Assembly (NCBI RefSeq): GCF_024205745.1 | Contig: NZ_CP073117.1 | Location: forward strand, 434,001-498,000 | Reading direction: 5' to 3' | Origin: Neisseria subflava | GTDB taxonomy: Bacteria; Pseudomonadota; Gammaproteobacteria; Burkholderiales; Neisseriaceae | DNA: 64,000 nt | Part shown: positions 26,918 to 39,035 of the stretch, in pieces | Layout: each line of letters starts with the position of its first letter | How positions within the stretch are numbered: position 1 is the first letter of the stretch | Translations under genes and position numbers: made by a program | The notes under the pieces: model-generated | What the model was told of the DNA's origin: nothing | The model's database searches: none | What the model saw: only the letters and a program-made list of their open reading frames with translations

Positions 26918-28429
26918 ATGAACCGCCTCAAACGCATTAAAACCATCCTCTGCACGCTCTACCGCTACCGCCTTGCCGAGCTGATTGCCTCGCTGGTCCG
27001 TCCGGGTTGGGCGCGGACTTTCCTCAATATGTTGCCGCAGTCGTCCAAGTTCAAACACGAGACGCCTGCCGTGCGCCTGCGTTTGGCGTTGGAAAGCCTG
27101 GGGCCGATTTTCATCAAATTCGGACAGGTATTGTCCACGCGCCCCGATTTGATTCCGCACGATTACGCGGTCGAACTGGCAAGGCTGCAAGACAAAGTGC
27201 CGCCGTTTGACGCGCAGCTTTCGCGCTCGCAAATCGAAAAATCTTTAGGCCAATCCATCGACACTTTATACGCAGAATTTGAAACAGAGCCTGTCGCCAG
27301 CGCGTCCATCGCCCAGGTACACAAAGCCCGCCTGCATTCTGGCGAACAGGTCGCAGTGAAAGTCTTGCGCCCCAACCTTCTGCCTGTGATTGAACAGGAT
27401 TTGTCGCTGATGCGTTTTGGTGCAGGCTGTGTGGAACGTTTGTTTTCAGACGGCAAGCGTTTGAAGCCGCGCGAAGTGGTGGCCGAGTTTGACAAATACC
27501 TGCACGACGAATTGGACTTGATGCACGAAGCCGCCAATGCCAGCCAACTCGGGCGCAATTTCCAAAACAGCGATATGCTGATTGTGCCGAAGGTATTTTA
27601 CGACTACTGCACCAGCGACGTACTGACCATCGAGTGGATGGACGGCACACCGATATCCGATATCGCCAAACTCAAAGCCGACGGCATTGATTTGCACAAA
27701 CTTGCCGATTACGGCGTGGAAATCTTCTTCACGCAAGTCTTCCGCGACGGCTTTTTCCATGCCGACATGCACCCCGGCAATATTCTGGTCGCCGCCGACA
27801 ACCGCTACATCGCCCTCGATTTCGGCATCGTCGGCACGCTGACCGATTATGACAAGCGTTATCTCGCCATCAACTTCCTCGCCTTCTTCAACCGCGATTA
27901 CCACCGCGTCGCCACCGCCCACATCGAATCGGGTTGGGTGCCTGCCGACACGCGTGCGGAAGAATTGGAAGCCGCTGTCCGCGCCGTGTGCGAGCCTGTG
28001 TTCAACAAACCGATTTCGCAGATTTCCTTCGGCTTGGTGCTGATGCGCCTGTTTGAGGTCAGTCGCCGCTTCAATGTCGAAATCCAACCGCAGCTGGTAT
28101 TGCTGCAAAAAACGTTGCTCAACATCGAAGGCTTGGGCCGCCAGCTCGATCCCGATTTGGACTTGTGGAAAACCGCCAAACCGTTTTTGGTGCGCTGGAT
28201 GAACGAACAGGTCGGCCCCAAAGCCCTTTGGCGCAACCTCAAAAACGAAGCTCCCGATTGGGCGCAAATCATCCCTTCCCTGCCGCGCAAAATCAGTGCG
28301 CTGATTGATGAAAACCGCCAACAGGAAATGCGCGATGCCTATGTTCACTTGGTCAAAGTACAGCAACGCCAAAGCCTGTGGCTGGGTGTGATTGCGGTTG
28401 TTTTGTTGCTGATTTTGCTGTTTAAGTAA
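26918..28429 (+). CDS. ubiB: Ubiquinone biosynthesis protein UbiB (ABC1/ADCK ATPase)
   Basis: UbiB is an atypical kinase-like ATPase needed for ubiquinone assembly at the inner membrane. The 503-residue protein has the family KxGQ motif in [19 protein letters not shown], the alanine-rich loop [13 protein letters not shown], the catalytic lysine in VAVKVLRP, and MHPGNIL plus [10 protein letters not shown] in the C-lobe. Hydrophobic segments at the extreme C-terminus ([16 protein letters not shown]) anchor it. A TATAAT at 26883-26888 lies 30 bp before the ATG. An internal uptake sequence encodes FSDGK. It ends at an unusually long palindromic terminator. Confidence 0.96.
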   Translation: MNRLKRIKTILCTLYRYRLAELIASLVRPGWARTFLNMLPQSSKFKHETPAVRLRLALESLGPIFIKFGQVLSTRPDLIPHDYAVELARLQDKVPPFDAQLSRSQIEKSLGQSIDTLYAEFETEPVASASIAQVHKARLHSGEQVAVKVLRPNLLPVIEQDLSLMRFGAGCVERLFSDGKRLKPREVVAEFDKYLHDELDLMHEAANASQLGRNFQNSDMLIVPKVFYDYCTSDVLTIEWMDGTPISDIAKLKADGIDLHKLADYGVEIFFTQVFRDGFFHADMHPGNILVAADNRYIALDFGIVGTLTDYDKRYLAINFLAFFNRDYHRVATAHIESGWVPADTRAEELEAAVRAVCEPVFNKPISQISFGLVLMRLFEVSRRFNVEIQPQLVLLQKTLLNIEGLGRQLDPDLDLWKTAKPFLVRWMNEQVGPKALWRNLKNEAPDWAQIIPSLPRKISALIDENRQQEMRDAYVHLVKVQQRQSLWLGVIAVVLLLILLFK

Positions 28430-28450
28430 AACTGAAATACAGCCTTAAAC

Positions 28451-28501
28451 GGCATATAAAAGGCCGTCTGAAATTGATTTTCAGACGGCCTTTTATATGC
28501 C
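28451..28501. terminator. Extended 23-bp perfect palindromic DUS terminator, ubiB/clcA
   Basis: A perfect 23-bp inverted repeat (28451-28473 with 28479-28501) encloses the uptake-sequence pair and a 5-base loop. It extends GGCATATAAA beyond the DUS and serves both convergent genes. Confidence 0.92.
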
Positions 28502-28504
28502 AAC

Positions 28505-29875
28505 CTATTCTTTTTTCTCGTGCTGAACATGACCGCTTTCGGCTTCGATATGCCGTCTGAAGCGCAAACCTGCGGCATGGTAAAACGGATGCGGCGAGAA
28601 TTGGCGCGATACTTGCGAAGCGAAGATACAAGTCAGCAGCATCCAAAACAGCAAATTCTGTCCGCCCGTCATTTCCATTACCACCACGGCGGCGGTCAAC
28701 GGCGATTGGGTCGCGGCGGCAAGGAATGCGGCCATGCAGAGTAAAACCGCGACATTGGACGCGTCGCCCAGTTGCGCGAAAGAAGCCATGTGTTCGCCTA
28801 TCATCGCGCCGATGGTTAACGACGGCGTGAAGATACCGCCGGGAATGCCTGCCCAGTAGCTGAACACGGTTGCCGCCCATTTTGCGACTGCCAAGCCGAA
28901 CGGCGCTTCATACGCGCCTTTGAGTGCGGCTGCGGCTTCGTGATAGCCCGTGCCATAGGTTTTACCTTGATAAAACGTACCGAGCAGCGCCAGCAAAATA
29001 CCCATTGTAAAGGCGACCACCAACAAATGGCGGCGGATGAAACTGCGCCAGCGTACCGGTGCGAATGCCGCCGCGCCACGATACAAAAAGCTGCCGAACA
29101 ATCCGCCTGCCACGCCACAGACAATGCCCGACACCACGGCCCACATCAGCATATTTGGCAGCTCATGCCCTTGAAAACCTGAAAAATACGGGTTATTGCC
29201 CTGTATCGCCACTTGAATGAAACCGGCCGCCAACACACCCATCAGGATTTGACGCTCCCAACGCAAAATCACGCCGCGCCCCAATTCTTCGATGGCAAAG
29301 ACCACGCCAGCCAAAGGCGCGTTAAACGCCGCCGCCAAACCGCCGGCCGCGCCTGCGGCAATCAAATCGTTTTCCTGCATGCCCCTAAACGCCAGCCCGT
29401 GCTTTTTACACCACGCGCCCCAAGCGTTCATCACCGCCGCGCCTACTTGCACAGACGGCCCTTCCCTACCGACAGACGCGCCCAACAGCATGGCGCAAAA
29501 CGTCAGCGGAATTTTGAAAAAGGTTTCGCCCAAACGAATCAAACGGGTTTTCTGCGCACCATAAGGCAAAGACAATGAAGCGATGACCTGCGGAATACCG
29601 CTGCCGGAAGTGTACGGCGCAAATTTGCGCGTAAACCATGCCAAAAGCGGCAAACCTAGCGGCAAAGCCACCCACGCAAACCACGGATATTTCCCCACCA
29701 GCAAAGCGTTCCATTCCAAAGCCAAATCCGCCAAGTACGCAAACATCAAAGCCGTCAGGGCAACCAGTGCCGAGCCTGCCAGCAAAAACAGAAGGGCAAT
29801 GCTCTTTTTCGACAGGCGTTTGGTTTGGCGGATTTTGTGGGCAAGGCGCGCCGCCCAAGTCTGGGGAAATTTCAT
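28505..29875 (-). CDS. clcA: ClC-family chloride channel / H+-Cl- exchanger
   Basis: This 456-residue inner-membrane ClC protein contains all selectivity-filter signatures in order: GSGIPQVIASL (about residue 88), GREGPSVQVGAAV with the gating glutamate in GREGP, and GIPGGIFTPSLTIGA. The presence of the gating glutamate and a later KxE-like region suggests either exchanger or channel mode; the family cannot be resolved by eye. I start at MKFPQTWAARL because the 16 upstream residues (including RPSEH) come from uptake-sequence DNA. The gene is convergent to ubiB and downstream of argJ. Confidence 0.92.
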   Translation of the reverse strand: MKFPQTWAARLAHKIRQTKRLSKKSIALLFLLAGSALVALTALMFAYLADLALEWNALLVGKYPWFAWVALPLGLPLLAWFTRKFAPYTSGSGIPQVIASLSLPYGAQKTRLIRLGETFFKIPLTFCAMLLGASVGREGPSVQVGAAVMNAWGAWCKKHGLAFRGMQENDLIAAGAAGGLAAAFNAPLAGVVFAIEELGRGVILRWERQILMGVLAAGFIQVAIQGNNPYFSGFQGHELPNMLMWAVVSGIVCGVAGGLFGSFLYRGAAAFAPVRWRSFIRRHLLVVAFTMGILLALLGTFYQGKTYGTGYHEAAAALKGAYEAPFGLAVAKWAATVFSYWAGIPGGIFTPSLTIGAMIGEHMASFAQLGDASNVAVLLCMAAFLAAATQSPLTAAVVVMEMTGGQNLLFWMLLTCIFASQVSRQFSPHPFYHAAGLRFRRHIEAESGHVQHEKKE

Positions 29876-29952
29876 AATAAACACGCAGTCAATGTGTTCA
29901 GACGGCCTTGATACTTTTCTCAAAGGCTGTCTGAAAACAAGGATAAAGGTTT

Positions 29953-31173
29953 TTAAGAACGGTAATCCGCGTTAATCGACACATATTCGTGCGACAAATC
30001 GCAGGTATAGACGGCCGCCGTCGTATCGCCGCGTTGCAAATCAATGCGAACAGTGATTTCCGGACGGTTCATCACCGCTTGTCCTGCTTCTTCAGTATAG
30101 CTTTCCGCGCGACCGCCGTTTTCGGCAACCAACACGTCATCCAGCCACATTTTCAAAGCATCGACATCCAAGTCTTCAATACCGGCATAGCCGACGGCTG
30201 CCAACAGACGGCCCAAGTTCGGGTCGGAGGCAAAGAAAGCGGTTTTCACCAAAGGTGAATGGGCAACGGCATAAGCCACTTTGCGCGCCTCTTCGCGGGT
30301 TTTCGCGTTTTGCACTTCAATCGTGATGAACTTGGTCGCACCCTCGCCATCACGGACAATCGCCTGTGCCAACTCCAAAGCCAGCGAACCAAGCAAGGCT
30401 TTGAGCTGCGCATAGCGCGGATCGGCGGTATTGTCGATTTCGCTCTGACCGCAACGGCCTGTCGCCATAATGACAAAGCTGTCGTTGGTACTGGTATCGC
30501 CGTCCACGGTAATCGTATTGAAACTTTCGTCTGCGATTTCTTGGGTCATCAGCTGCAAAATCGGTTGGGACACTTTGGCATCAGTGGCGATAAACGACAA
30601 CATGGTCGCCATATTCGGATGAATCATGCCCGAACCTTTAGCGATGCCGGTGGCGCGGACTGTGTGTTTTTCGCCGACCAAGCCTGTGCGCGAAGCGGCT
30701 TTCGGTACAGTATCCGTCGTCATGATGGCACGCGCCGCGTCCGACCAAAATGCAGGGCGTACTTGCGGCAAAGCGGCCACGATTTTATCCACAGGCAGAG
30801 GCTCCAAAATCACGCCGGTCGAAAACGGCATAATCTGATTGGATTGGCAGCCGACCTGTTCCGCCGCTGCCGCGCACACTTTAATCGCGTCCAGACGGCC
30901 TTGTGCGCCGGTACCCGCATTGGCATTGCCCGTATTGATGACTAAGGCACACACGCCGTCTTGGTCAAACAGATGCGACTTGGCGATATGTACAGGCGCG
31001 GCGCAGAAACGGTTTTGCGTAAACACCGCGCCCACCGTATGTCCGCCGCCCAATACCATCAGCGTCAAATCGTCGCGGTCTTGTTGCTTGATGCCGGCAC
31101 GACCTGTAAACAGACGGATGCCGTCGATTTCCAACAATTCGTCTGCACGTTTTTCAGTCAAATTTACAGCCAT
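29953..31173 (-). CDS. argJ: Bifunctional ornithine acetyltransferase / N-acetylglutamate synthase
   Basis: ArgJ recycles the acetyl group in arginine biosynthesis (ornithine acetyltransferase) and can make N-acetylglutamate from acetyl-CoA. The 406-residue precursor has GGGHTVGAVFTQNRFCAAPV and NTGNANAGTGAQG. The self-cleavage site is IAKGSGMIHPNMATMLSFIATDA, where the ATML threonine becomes the nucleophile. It ends with the typical LSHEYVSINADYRS. Neisseria ArgJ is known to be bifunctional. A single uptake sequence (31198-31210) separates it from the lrg genes upstream. Confidence 0.96.
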   Translation of the reverse strand: MAVNLTEKRADELLEIDGIRLFTGRAGIKQQDRDDLTLMVLGGGHTVGAVFTQNRFCAAPVHIAKSHLFDQDGVCALVINTGNANAGTGAQGRLDAIKVCAAAAEQVGCQSNQIMPFSTGVILEPLPVDKIVAALPQVRPAFWSDAARAIMTTDTVPKAASRTGLVGEKHTVRATGIAKGSGMIHPNMATMLSFIATDAKVSQPILQLMTQEIADESFNTITVDGDTSTNDSFVIMATGRCGQSEIDNTADPRYAQLKALLGSLALELAQAIVRDGEGATKFITIEVQNAKTREEARKVAYAVAHSPLVKTAFFASDPNLGRLLAAVGYAGIEDLDVDALKMWLDDVLVAENGGRAESYTEEAGQAVMNRPEITVRIDLQRGDTTAAVYTCDLSHEYVSINADYRS

Positions 31174-31215
31174 ATCATTTTCTCCTGTTTACACTATTTT
31201 CAGACGGCCTAAACG

Positions 31216-31914
31216 CTATACGCCCAATAAGGGAATCAAGATAGGCACCAATATCGCCGTCAACACGCCGTTGAGCGTCAAGCCCAAGCCGGCATATGCG
31301 GCCATACGGCGGCCGTATTCCAAAGACGCCGCAATACCCATCGCATGTGAGGCCGTACCCAAAGACATTCCCACTGAAGAAGGCATATACAACGCCCCTT
31401 TCAACACTTTATATCCGGCCATCTGTCCAAAAAGTCCGGCAATAATCACCGTTGCCGCCGTAATCGCCGGAATACCGCCGATAGACGCCGTGATTTCAAT
31501 CGCAATCGGGTTGGTCACCGATTTGGGAGCCAGCGACAAAATCACTTCGCGCGAAGCGCCCAGCCATTTGGCAAAATACACGCCCGTGACAATGCCTGTC
31601 ACGCTGCCCGCCAACTGCGACAACACCACCGGAAACCACTGGCTGCGGATACGGTCCCAATTGCGATAAAGCGGCACGGCCAGCAACACGACTGCCGGTT
31701 TCAACCAAAAATCAATAAAGTGCGAAGCAGAATGGTACAGCTCGTAATCGATGGCAAATACCTTCAAATACCCCATCAACACCAGCGTACTGATCAATAC
31801 CGGATTACACAGCACATTCCCCGTGCGCGCCCGAATCTGCACCGCCAAAGCATATACGGCCAAAGTCAGGAACAGCATGACCGAGGGCATACGCAACAGC
31901 CCGTCTATATTCAT
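31216..31914 (-). CDS. lrgB: LrgB-family inner-membrane protein
   Basis: This 232-residue LrgB/CidB protein has about seven hydrophobic helices, the conserved core LGASREVILSLAPKSVTNPIAIEI, and GGIPAITAATVIIAGLFGQM. The ATG at 31914 overlaps the lrgA stop by one base (TGATG), so I chose it over an in-frame start seven codons upstream. LrgA/LrgB pairs were first described as modulators of murein hydrolase activity and autolysis. Plant and bacterial relatives transport glycolate or pyruvate, so a role in export of small organic acids is equally possible. Confidence 0.9.
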   Translation of the reverse strand: MNIDGLLRMPSVMLFLTLAVYALAVQIRARTGNVLCNPVLISTLVLMGYLKVFAIDYELYHSASHFIDFWLKPAVVLLAVPLYRNWDRIRSQWFPVVLSQLAGSVTGIVTGVYFAKWLGASREVILSLAPKSVTNPIAIEITASIGGIPAITAATVIIAGLFGQMAGYKVLKGALYMPSSVGMSLGTASHAMGIAASLEYGRRMAAYAGLGLTLNGVLTAILVPILIPLLGV

Positions 31915-32258
31915 CACATCCACCTCCTGACCCACTCATGCACTTTGCCGGTCACCAACAATACGCAGATCGTACTGCCGATTGTGGCCGTCAAAATCGA
32001 AAACCAGTCGTTTGCAATCACGTCCAAATAGCTGATGACGGCCACGCAAGGCGGCACCAAAAACAAAGTCAGGTTTGCCATCAAAATGTCTGCCAGCTCT
32101 CCCACCCAAGACAATTTGACCCAGCCGGCCTGAAGCGCGGCAAACAGCAAAGCCATGCCGACAATACTACCCGGCAGCTTCAACCCCAAAATCCAAACGG
32201 TTGCCTCGCCCAAAGCCAGGCAACCCAATACCACCAATAAGGCACGAATAATATTCAT
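31914..32258 (-). CDS. lrgA: LrgA/CidA-family holin-like membrane protein
   Basis: This 114-residue protein has four helices (ALLVVLGCLALGEATVWIL, GSIVGMALLFAALQAG, ILMANLTLFLVPPCVAVISY, FSILTATIGSTICVLLVTG). The LPGSIVGM and LFLVPPCV motifs are characteristic of LrgA/CidA. It is translationally coupled to lrgB through a one-base overlap. The 185-bp region upstream holds a widely spaced DUS pair (32283-32345) and no gene. Its function is tied to that of LrgB: control of autolysis or small-acid transport. Confidence 0.9.
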   Translation of the reverse strand: MNIIRALLVVLGCLALGEATVWILGLKLPGSIVGMALLFAALQAGWVKLSWVGELADILMANLTLFLVPPCVAVISYLDVIANDWFSILTATIGSTICVLLVTGKVHEWVRRWM

Positions 32259-32443
32259 TAAGCCGGTTTCTCCTTATCCTTTTTCAGACGGCCTCAAAAA
32301 ATTTATTAATCATTGAATCATATCGTGCCACAGGCCGTCTGAAAAGGGAAGAAACGCCTTCCTTCAAGTTTAATGAAAGATAAGTATGATTACTCTAGCG
32401 GATTGGCTTAGGCAATGTCGAAACCCCTACCCTGCTTTTGTCT

Positions 32444-33190
32444 TTAACGGCCGCCGCAAACCGGGCATTCGGGATTGCGTCTCACCCCGTATTGCTGCCA
32501 TTTTCCGCTCAACGCGTTGTAGGTAGAAAGTTTGCCGTGCGACGGCGTACCGATACCGATCAGCACTTTAAGCGCTTCGGCGGCTTGGGTCGTTCCGATA
32601 ACGCCGACCAACGGCGAAAAAACGCCGAACAATGCACAAGCGCCATCGCTGGCTTGTTCGCCGTCAAACAGACAGGCATAGCAGGGCGTATCGGGAAGAT
32701 CGGGACGGTACACGGCGATTTGTCCGTCAAAGCCGACAGCCGCAGCGGAAACCAAAGGCGTGCGCGTGGCAACGGAGGCGCGGTTGACTGCTTGGCGTGT
32801 GGGATAATTGTCGGAACAATCGAGGATGATGTCGGCGGCGTTTGCCAATTCGACAAGACTGGCCTCATCGAGAAATTCGGCAATGGCTGTAATGTGTGTT
32901 TGGCTGTTGATCTGTTTCAGACGGCCTTGCATTACCAAAGCCTTATTTTTACCGATGTCGGCTTCAGTAAACGTGATTTGGCGTTGAAGATTGGTCTCGT
33001 CGATGGTATCGGCATCGGCAATTGTCAGGCTGCCTATACCGGCGGCGGCAAGATACGGCAAGGCCGCCGCACCCAGCCCGCCGCAACCGACAACAAGCAC
33101 ATGGGCGGCCAAGAGTTTTTCTTGGCCTTCGATACCGATTTCGTCAAGCAGGATATGGCGGCTGAACCGCAAGAGTTGTTGATCGTTCAT
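32444..33190 (-). CDS. ThiF/MoeB/HesA-family adenylyltransferase
   Basis: This 248-residue E1-like enzyme adenylates the C-terminus of a ubiquitin-like sulphur carrier (MoaD or ThiS). Seen: VLVVGCGGLGAAALPYLAAAGIG (nucleotide loop), ADADTIDETNLQRQ, and the adenylation aspartate in IILDCSDNYPTRQAVN. The zinc cysteines are in PCYACLF and the terminal CPVCGGR. The start is the ATG at 33190. A longer frame adds 27 residues from uptake-sequence DNA. The neighbour upstream is MoaC-like, which suggests MoeB, but the MoaC relative looks degenerate and ThiF is not excluded. Confidence 0.85.
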   Translation of the reverse strand: MNDQQLLRFSRHILLDEIGIEGQEKLLAAHVLVVGCGGLGAAALPYLAAAGIGSLTIADADTIDETNLQRQITFTEADIGKNKALVMQGRLKQINSQTHITAIAEFLDEASLVELANAADIILDCSDNYPTRQAVNRASVATRTPLVSAAAVGFDGQIAVYRPDLPDTPCYACLFDGEQASDGACALFGVFSPLVGVIGTTQAAEALKVLIGIGTPSHGKLSTYNALSGKWQQYGVRRNPECPVCGGR

Positions 33191-33200
33191 CATAACAATA

Positions 33201-33232
33201 AGGCCGTCTGAAACCCAATGTTCAGACGGCCT
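33201..33232. terminator. DUS-pair hairpin between the MoaC-like and ThiF/MoeB genes
   Basis: AAGGCCGTCTGAA and its inverse with a 7-base loop follow the MoaC-like stop (minus strand). Confidence 0.8.
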
Positions 33233-33239
33233 GAATGGT

Positions 33240-33704
33240 TTAGAAATTAATATTTTCGTACGCGTTGTCAAACAGGAAAGGACGGCCTTCGCTGCTGGTT
33301 TCGGATTCGAGGCGGATGCCGCTGAGTATCATATTGCGGTCAACGTCTTTCATCATGTCGTAAACGCTCAAGAGCGCCAAATTGAGGCCAGTCAGGGCTT
33401 CGGTGGCAATGCTGCCGTTGCTGTGCGCTTGGACGGTCAGCGTGGCCTTCAGGCAGGCCAACTCAACGTTAATATCGAAATCAACCTGCACGCCGATGAT
33501 GCGGCCGGGCAGGTGCAGCGGAATCAGGTTGGCAGTTTGTTTGATGCTCTGAATGGCGGCAACGCGGGCGATGGTCAGGATACTTGCCTTTTCGGTGGCA
33601 TTCTCTATCAACACCCTTATCGCCTGCTGGCTCATGTTGATAGTACCGACGGCGACGGCGGTGTGTTGCTCAGGAAAATCGGGCTGGTTGGGAAATTCAA
33701 TCAT
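33240..33704 (-). CDS. MoaC-like protein with altered active-site motifs
   Basis: This 154-residue protein follows the MoaC (cyclic pyranopterin monophosphate synthase) pattern: ILTIARVAAIQSIKQTANLIPL, TEALTGLNLALLSVYDMMKDVDRNM and ILSGIRLESE line up with family blocks. But LIPLCHP, with its catalytic histidine, has become LIPLHLP (residues 60-66). TGVEMEAL, with two glutamates, has become NGSIATEAL and keeps one. The aspartate and lysine of YDMxK remain. It may be a repurposed paralogue or a decayed enzyme. It lies next to a MoeB/ThiF gene and is divergent from ppc. Confidence 0.7.
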   Translation of the reverse strand: MIEFPNQPDFPEQHTAVAVGTINMSQQAIRVLIENATEKASILTIARVAAIQSIKQTANLIPLHLPGRIIGVQVDFDINVELACLKATLTVQAHSNGSIATEALTGLNLALLSVYDMMKDVDRNMILSGIRLESETSSEGRPFLFDNAYENINF

Positions 33705-33816
33705 GGGTTTCTCGCCTCTGTTTTGATGGGCAATATTTTACGGCATTTTACAGACAGCGACCACGCGGCGGACACAGACGGCCGTTTTTCGGTTTGAAAT
33801 GTATCGGATGTTACCA

Positions 33817-33846
33817 TTGGCAGTTTATAAAAATCTGCTATACAAT
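33817..33846 (+). promoter_or_regulatory. ppc promoter
   Basis: TTGGCA (33817-33822), an 18-bp spacer and TACAAT (33841-33846) lie 46 bp before the ppc ATG. Confidence 0.6.
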
Positions 33847-33870
33847 GGATTCACGATACACCCAAATTAA

Positions 33871-36594
<2,724 letters not shown>

Positions 36595-36605
36595 GGCCAC
36601 ACGGA

Positions 36606-36642
36606 AAAAAGGCCGTCTGAAACAGTTTTCAGACGGCCTTTA
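36606..36642. terminator. DUS-pair terminator after ppc
   Basis: AAAAAGGCCGTCTGAAA and the inverse with a short loop and T-rich flank, 12 bp beyond the ppc stop. Confidence 0.9.
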
Positions 36643-36945
36643 AACTAATTGCGAACCGCAGCAAAGGTTTTACCTGCGAACCCCATACCGTTTCTCAACC
36701 TGCTTGCCACTCTTACCCTATTCATTTAACTTGCCCTGTATTTCAGACTATTTTTGGAAACAGAAGATAACCCTCTGCTAAATCAAAGTGTTCACTTAAG
36801 TATGGCAACCGCTTCAGCATGGTAAATAGTCGGCCTACTGACATACCTTACCGCGGCACTGCCCCATATCGCCGCACAATAAGCTTTCAGACACCCTGAG
36901 GCCGTCTGAAAAACGAAAACATCTCACACCAAGGCAACTATCATT
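36643..36945. other. Gene-free gap between ppc and a small membrane protein
   Basis: About 300 bp with no convincing coding frame. It ends with a single AGGCCGTCTGAA (36899-36910) in front of the membrane-protein gene. I see no clear promoter or RNA structure. Confidence 0.55.
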
Positions 36946-37335
36946 ATGTTTGACATTGTATTTATCTTGTTATTCGGCAGGCTTCAGCCACACAAAACAC
37001 CCGATTCATCCGACACGCCCGTCCCTTTTGGGCATTCGGCAGCAGGCTCGGCTTTAATTTATTTATGCATACGCATAGGGATAATCATCCTTCATGATTC
37101 GATTTCCGGAGCCATTGACAGCCTCCCCCTCATTCTGTTTCAAACAATCTGCATGTTCGGCTGTCTGGTTTTGTATTTCAAAATGTTACGTACCGCATCC
37201 AACCCGAAACACCGTCAGATGATTTATTGGGTACTGGGCATTCTTTTGGGTTTGATCTTAAGCCTCCTATCCGGAAATTTGTTTTATTTAATGGCTTTAT
37301 TCATTTTCTCATTCTTCGGAAGCACAATAAGCTGA
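36946..37335 (+). CDS. Hypothetical membrane protein
   Basis: This 129-residue protein of unknown function is predicted to have three or four helices (MFDIVFILLFG, ALIYLCIRIGIIILH, LILFQTICMFGCLVLYF, WVLGILLGLILSLLSGNLFYLMALFIFSFFG), with a positively charged loop RTASNPKHRQ before the last pair. It has a weak ribosome-binding site. It lies between a solo DUS upstream and another (37353-37365) downstream, ahead of ychF. No family is recognised. The frame is longer than chance for this AT content, but expression is unproven. Confidence 0.55.
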   Translation: MFDIVFILLFGRLQPHKTPDSSDTPVPFGHSAAGSALIYLCIRIGIIILHDSISGAIDSLPLILFQTICMFGCLVLYFKMLRTASNPKHRQMIYWVLGILLGLILSLLSGNLFYLMALFIFSFFGSTIS

Positions 37336-37416
37336 ATGCCTGCGCCTCTTTTTTCAGACGGCCTTTTATCATAAGAACACACCAGCATTGCGGCTGTTTT
37401 GAGTACCTCCACAATA

Positions 37417-37425
37417 TGCTATAAT
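37417..37425 (+). promoter_or_regulatory. Extended -10 promoter of ychF
   Basis: TGCTATAAT lies 35 bp before the ychF ATG. It is an extended -10 without a strong -35. Confidence 0.6.
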
Positions 37426-37459
37426 CCGCCGTTAAACTTTTATCTTTTCAGGAAAAACC

Positions 37460-38551
37460 ATGAGTTTGAAATGCGGCATCGTCGGTTTGCCCAACGTCGG
37501 CAAATCCACCCTCTTTAACGCGCTGACCCAATCGGGTATCGAAGCGGCAAACTATCCTTTCTGTACCATCGAACCCAACGTCGGCATCGTTGAAGTCCCC
37601 GATCCGCGTATGGCCGAATTGGCAAAAATCGTCAATCCGCAAAAAATGCAGCCTGCCATCGTCGAATTCGTCGACATCGCCGGTTTGGTTGCGGGTGCGA
37701 GCAAAGGCGAAGGCTTGGGCAACCAGTTCCTTGCCAACATCCGTGAGACTGACGCGATTGTTAACGTCGTACGTTGCTTTGACGACGACAACATCGTTCA
37801 CGTTGCAGGCAAAGTCGATCCGATTGCCGACATCGAAACCATCGGCACCGAGTTGGCACTGGCTGACTTGGCCAGCGTCGAAAAAGCCATCGTCCGCGAA
37901 GAAAAACGCGCACGCTCAGGCGACAAAGACGCGCAAAAACTGGTCGATCTGTGCAAAAAACTGCTGCCGCATCTGGACGAAGGCAAACCCGTCCGCTCCT
38001 TCGGTTTGGACGCGGAAGAACTCGCCATGCTCAAGCCACTGTTCCTGCTGACCGCCAAACCCGCCATGTACGTCGGCAACGTTTCCGAAGACGGTTTTGA
38101 AAACAACCCGCACCTCGACCGCCTGAAAGAATTGGCTGCAAAAGAAAACGCGCCGGTTGTGGCCGTTTGCGCCGCGATGGAAAGCGAAATCGCCGAATTG
38201 GAAGATGATGAAAAAGCCGAATTCCTCGCTGAAATGGGCTTGGAAGAACCGGGCCTGAACCGCCTCATTCGTGCCGGCTACGACCTCTTGGGCCTGCAAA
38301 CCTACTTCACCGCCGGTGTCAAAGAAGTCCGCGCTTGGACCATCCACAAAGGCGACACCGCGCCACAAGCCGCCGGCGTGATTCACACCGACTTTGAACG
38401 CGGCTTCATCCGTGCCCAAGTTATCTCCTACGAAGACTTCATCGCTTTAGGCGGCGAAGCCAAAGCCAAAGAAGCAGGCAAAATGCGTGTGGAAGGCAAA
38501 GAATACGTCGTACAAGACGGCGATGTGATGCACTTCCTGTTTAACGTATAA
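37460..38551 (+). CDS. ychF: Redox-regulated ATPase / Obg-family NTPase YchF
   Basis: YchF is the ribosome-associated P-loop ATPase of the Obg family, with roles in translation and oxidative-stress response. The 363-residue protein has G1 [15 protein letters not shown] (about residues 8-22), switch [15 protein letters not shown] and [25 protein letters not shown]. The altered specificity motif (NVSED in place of NKxD) favours ATP. The C-terminal TGS domain ends [15 protein letters not shown]. It is followed by a cluster of three uptake sequences. Confidence 0.96.
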   Translation: MSLKCGIVGLPNVGKSTLFNALTQSGIEAANYPFCTIEPNVGIVEVPDPRMAELAKIVNPQKMQPAIVEFVDIAGLVAGASKGEGLGNQFLANIRETDAIVNVVRCFDDDNIVHVAGKVDPIADIETIGTELALADLASVEKAIVREEKRARSGDKDAQKLVDLCKKLLPHLDEGKPVRSFGLDAEELAMLKPLFLLTAKPAMYVGNVSEDGFENNPHLDRLKELAAKENAPVVAVCAAMESEIAELEDDEKAEFLAEMGLEEPGLNRLIRAGYDLLGLQTYFTAGVKEVRAWTIHKGDTAPQAAGVIHTDFERGFIRAQVISYEDFIALGGEAKAKEAGKMRVEGKEYVVQDGDVMHFLFNV

Positions 38552-38568
38552 AATCAGCATAACGCTTT

Positions 38569-38622
38569 TTCAGACGGCCTTTTCTAAGATTAAGGCCGTC
38601 TGAATTTATTTTCAGACGGCCT
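38569..38622. terminator. Triple DUS cluster / terminator after ychF
   Basis: Three uptake sequences alternate in orientation (38569-38581 inverse, 38591-38604 forward, 38611-38622 inverse). The middle copy can pair with either neighbour to give mutually exclusive hairpins. Confidence 0.8.
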
Positions 38623-39035
38623 CATGTATTGAAATATCAACAAAACAAGACATTATCTCTATAATGAATGCGGGCATAGCCCGTAATTTTTCTTTCTTAA
38701 AATCTCTCATTTCTTGCCGACGCCTTAACTAAAAATAGCGCAAGATTACATCATCAATAACAATACCACTGATATGACAATAAAAAATTAAACAATACCA
38801 CATCGTATTGATTCATTATAAAAACAATATATTAAATATTATGTTGAAACTATCAACTTTATTCCTACTCTAATCTATTACTATTCAAACGCATATCATC
38901 AGCAATCATTCTAAGAAGGCAAACAAACTGCCCAGTACTGACAAACGATGGCTGATCTCCGAAATGCTGCCATTCTCGGCAGGAATCACTTTTCAGACGA
39001 CGCCATTAAAATAAACTAATTAAAATCAAAATATT
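38623..39035. other. AT-rich gene-free leader of the acyltransferase gene
   Basis: About 410 bp, very AT-rich between 38640 and 38900, with no kept coding frame. It ends in a diverged uptake sequence TTTTCAGACGACGCC near 38991. The composition contrasts with ychF and suggests acquired DNA or a regulated leader. No specific operator is recognised. Confidence 0.5.
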
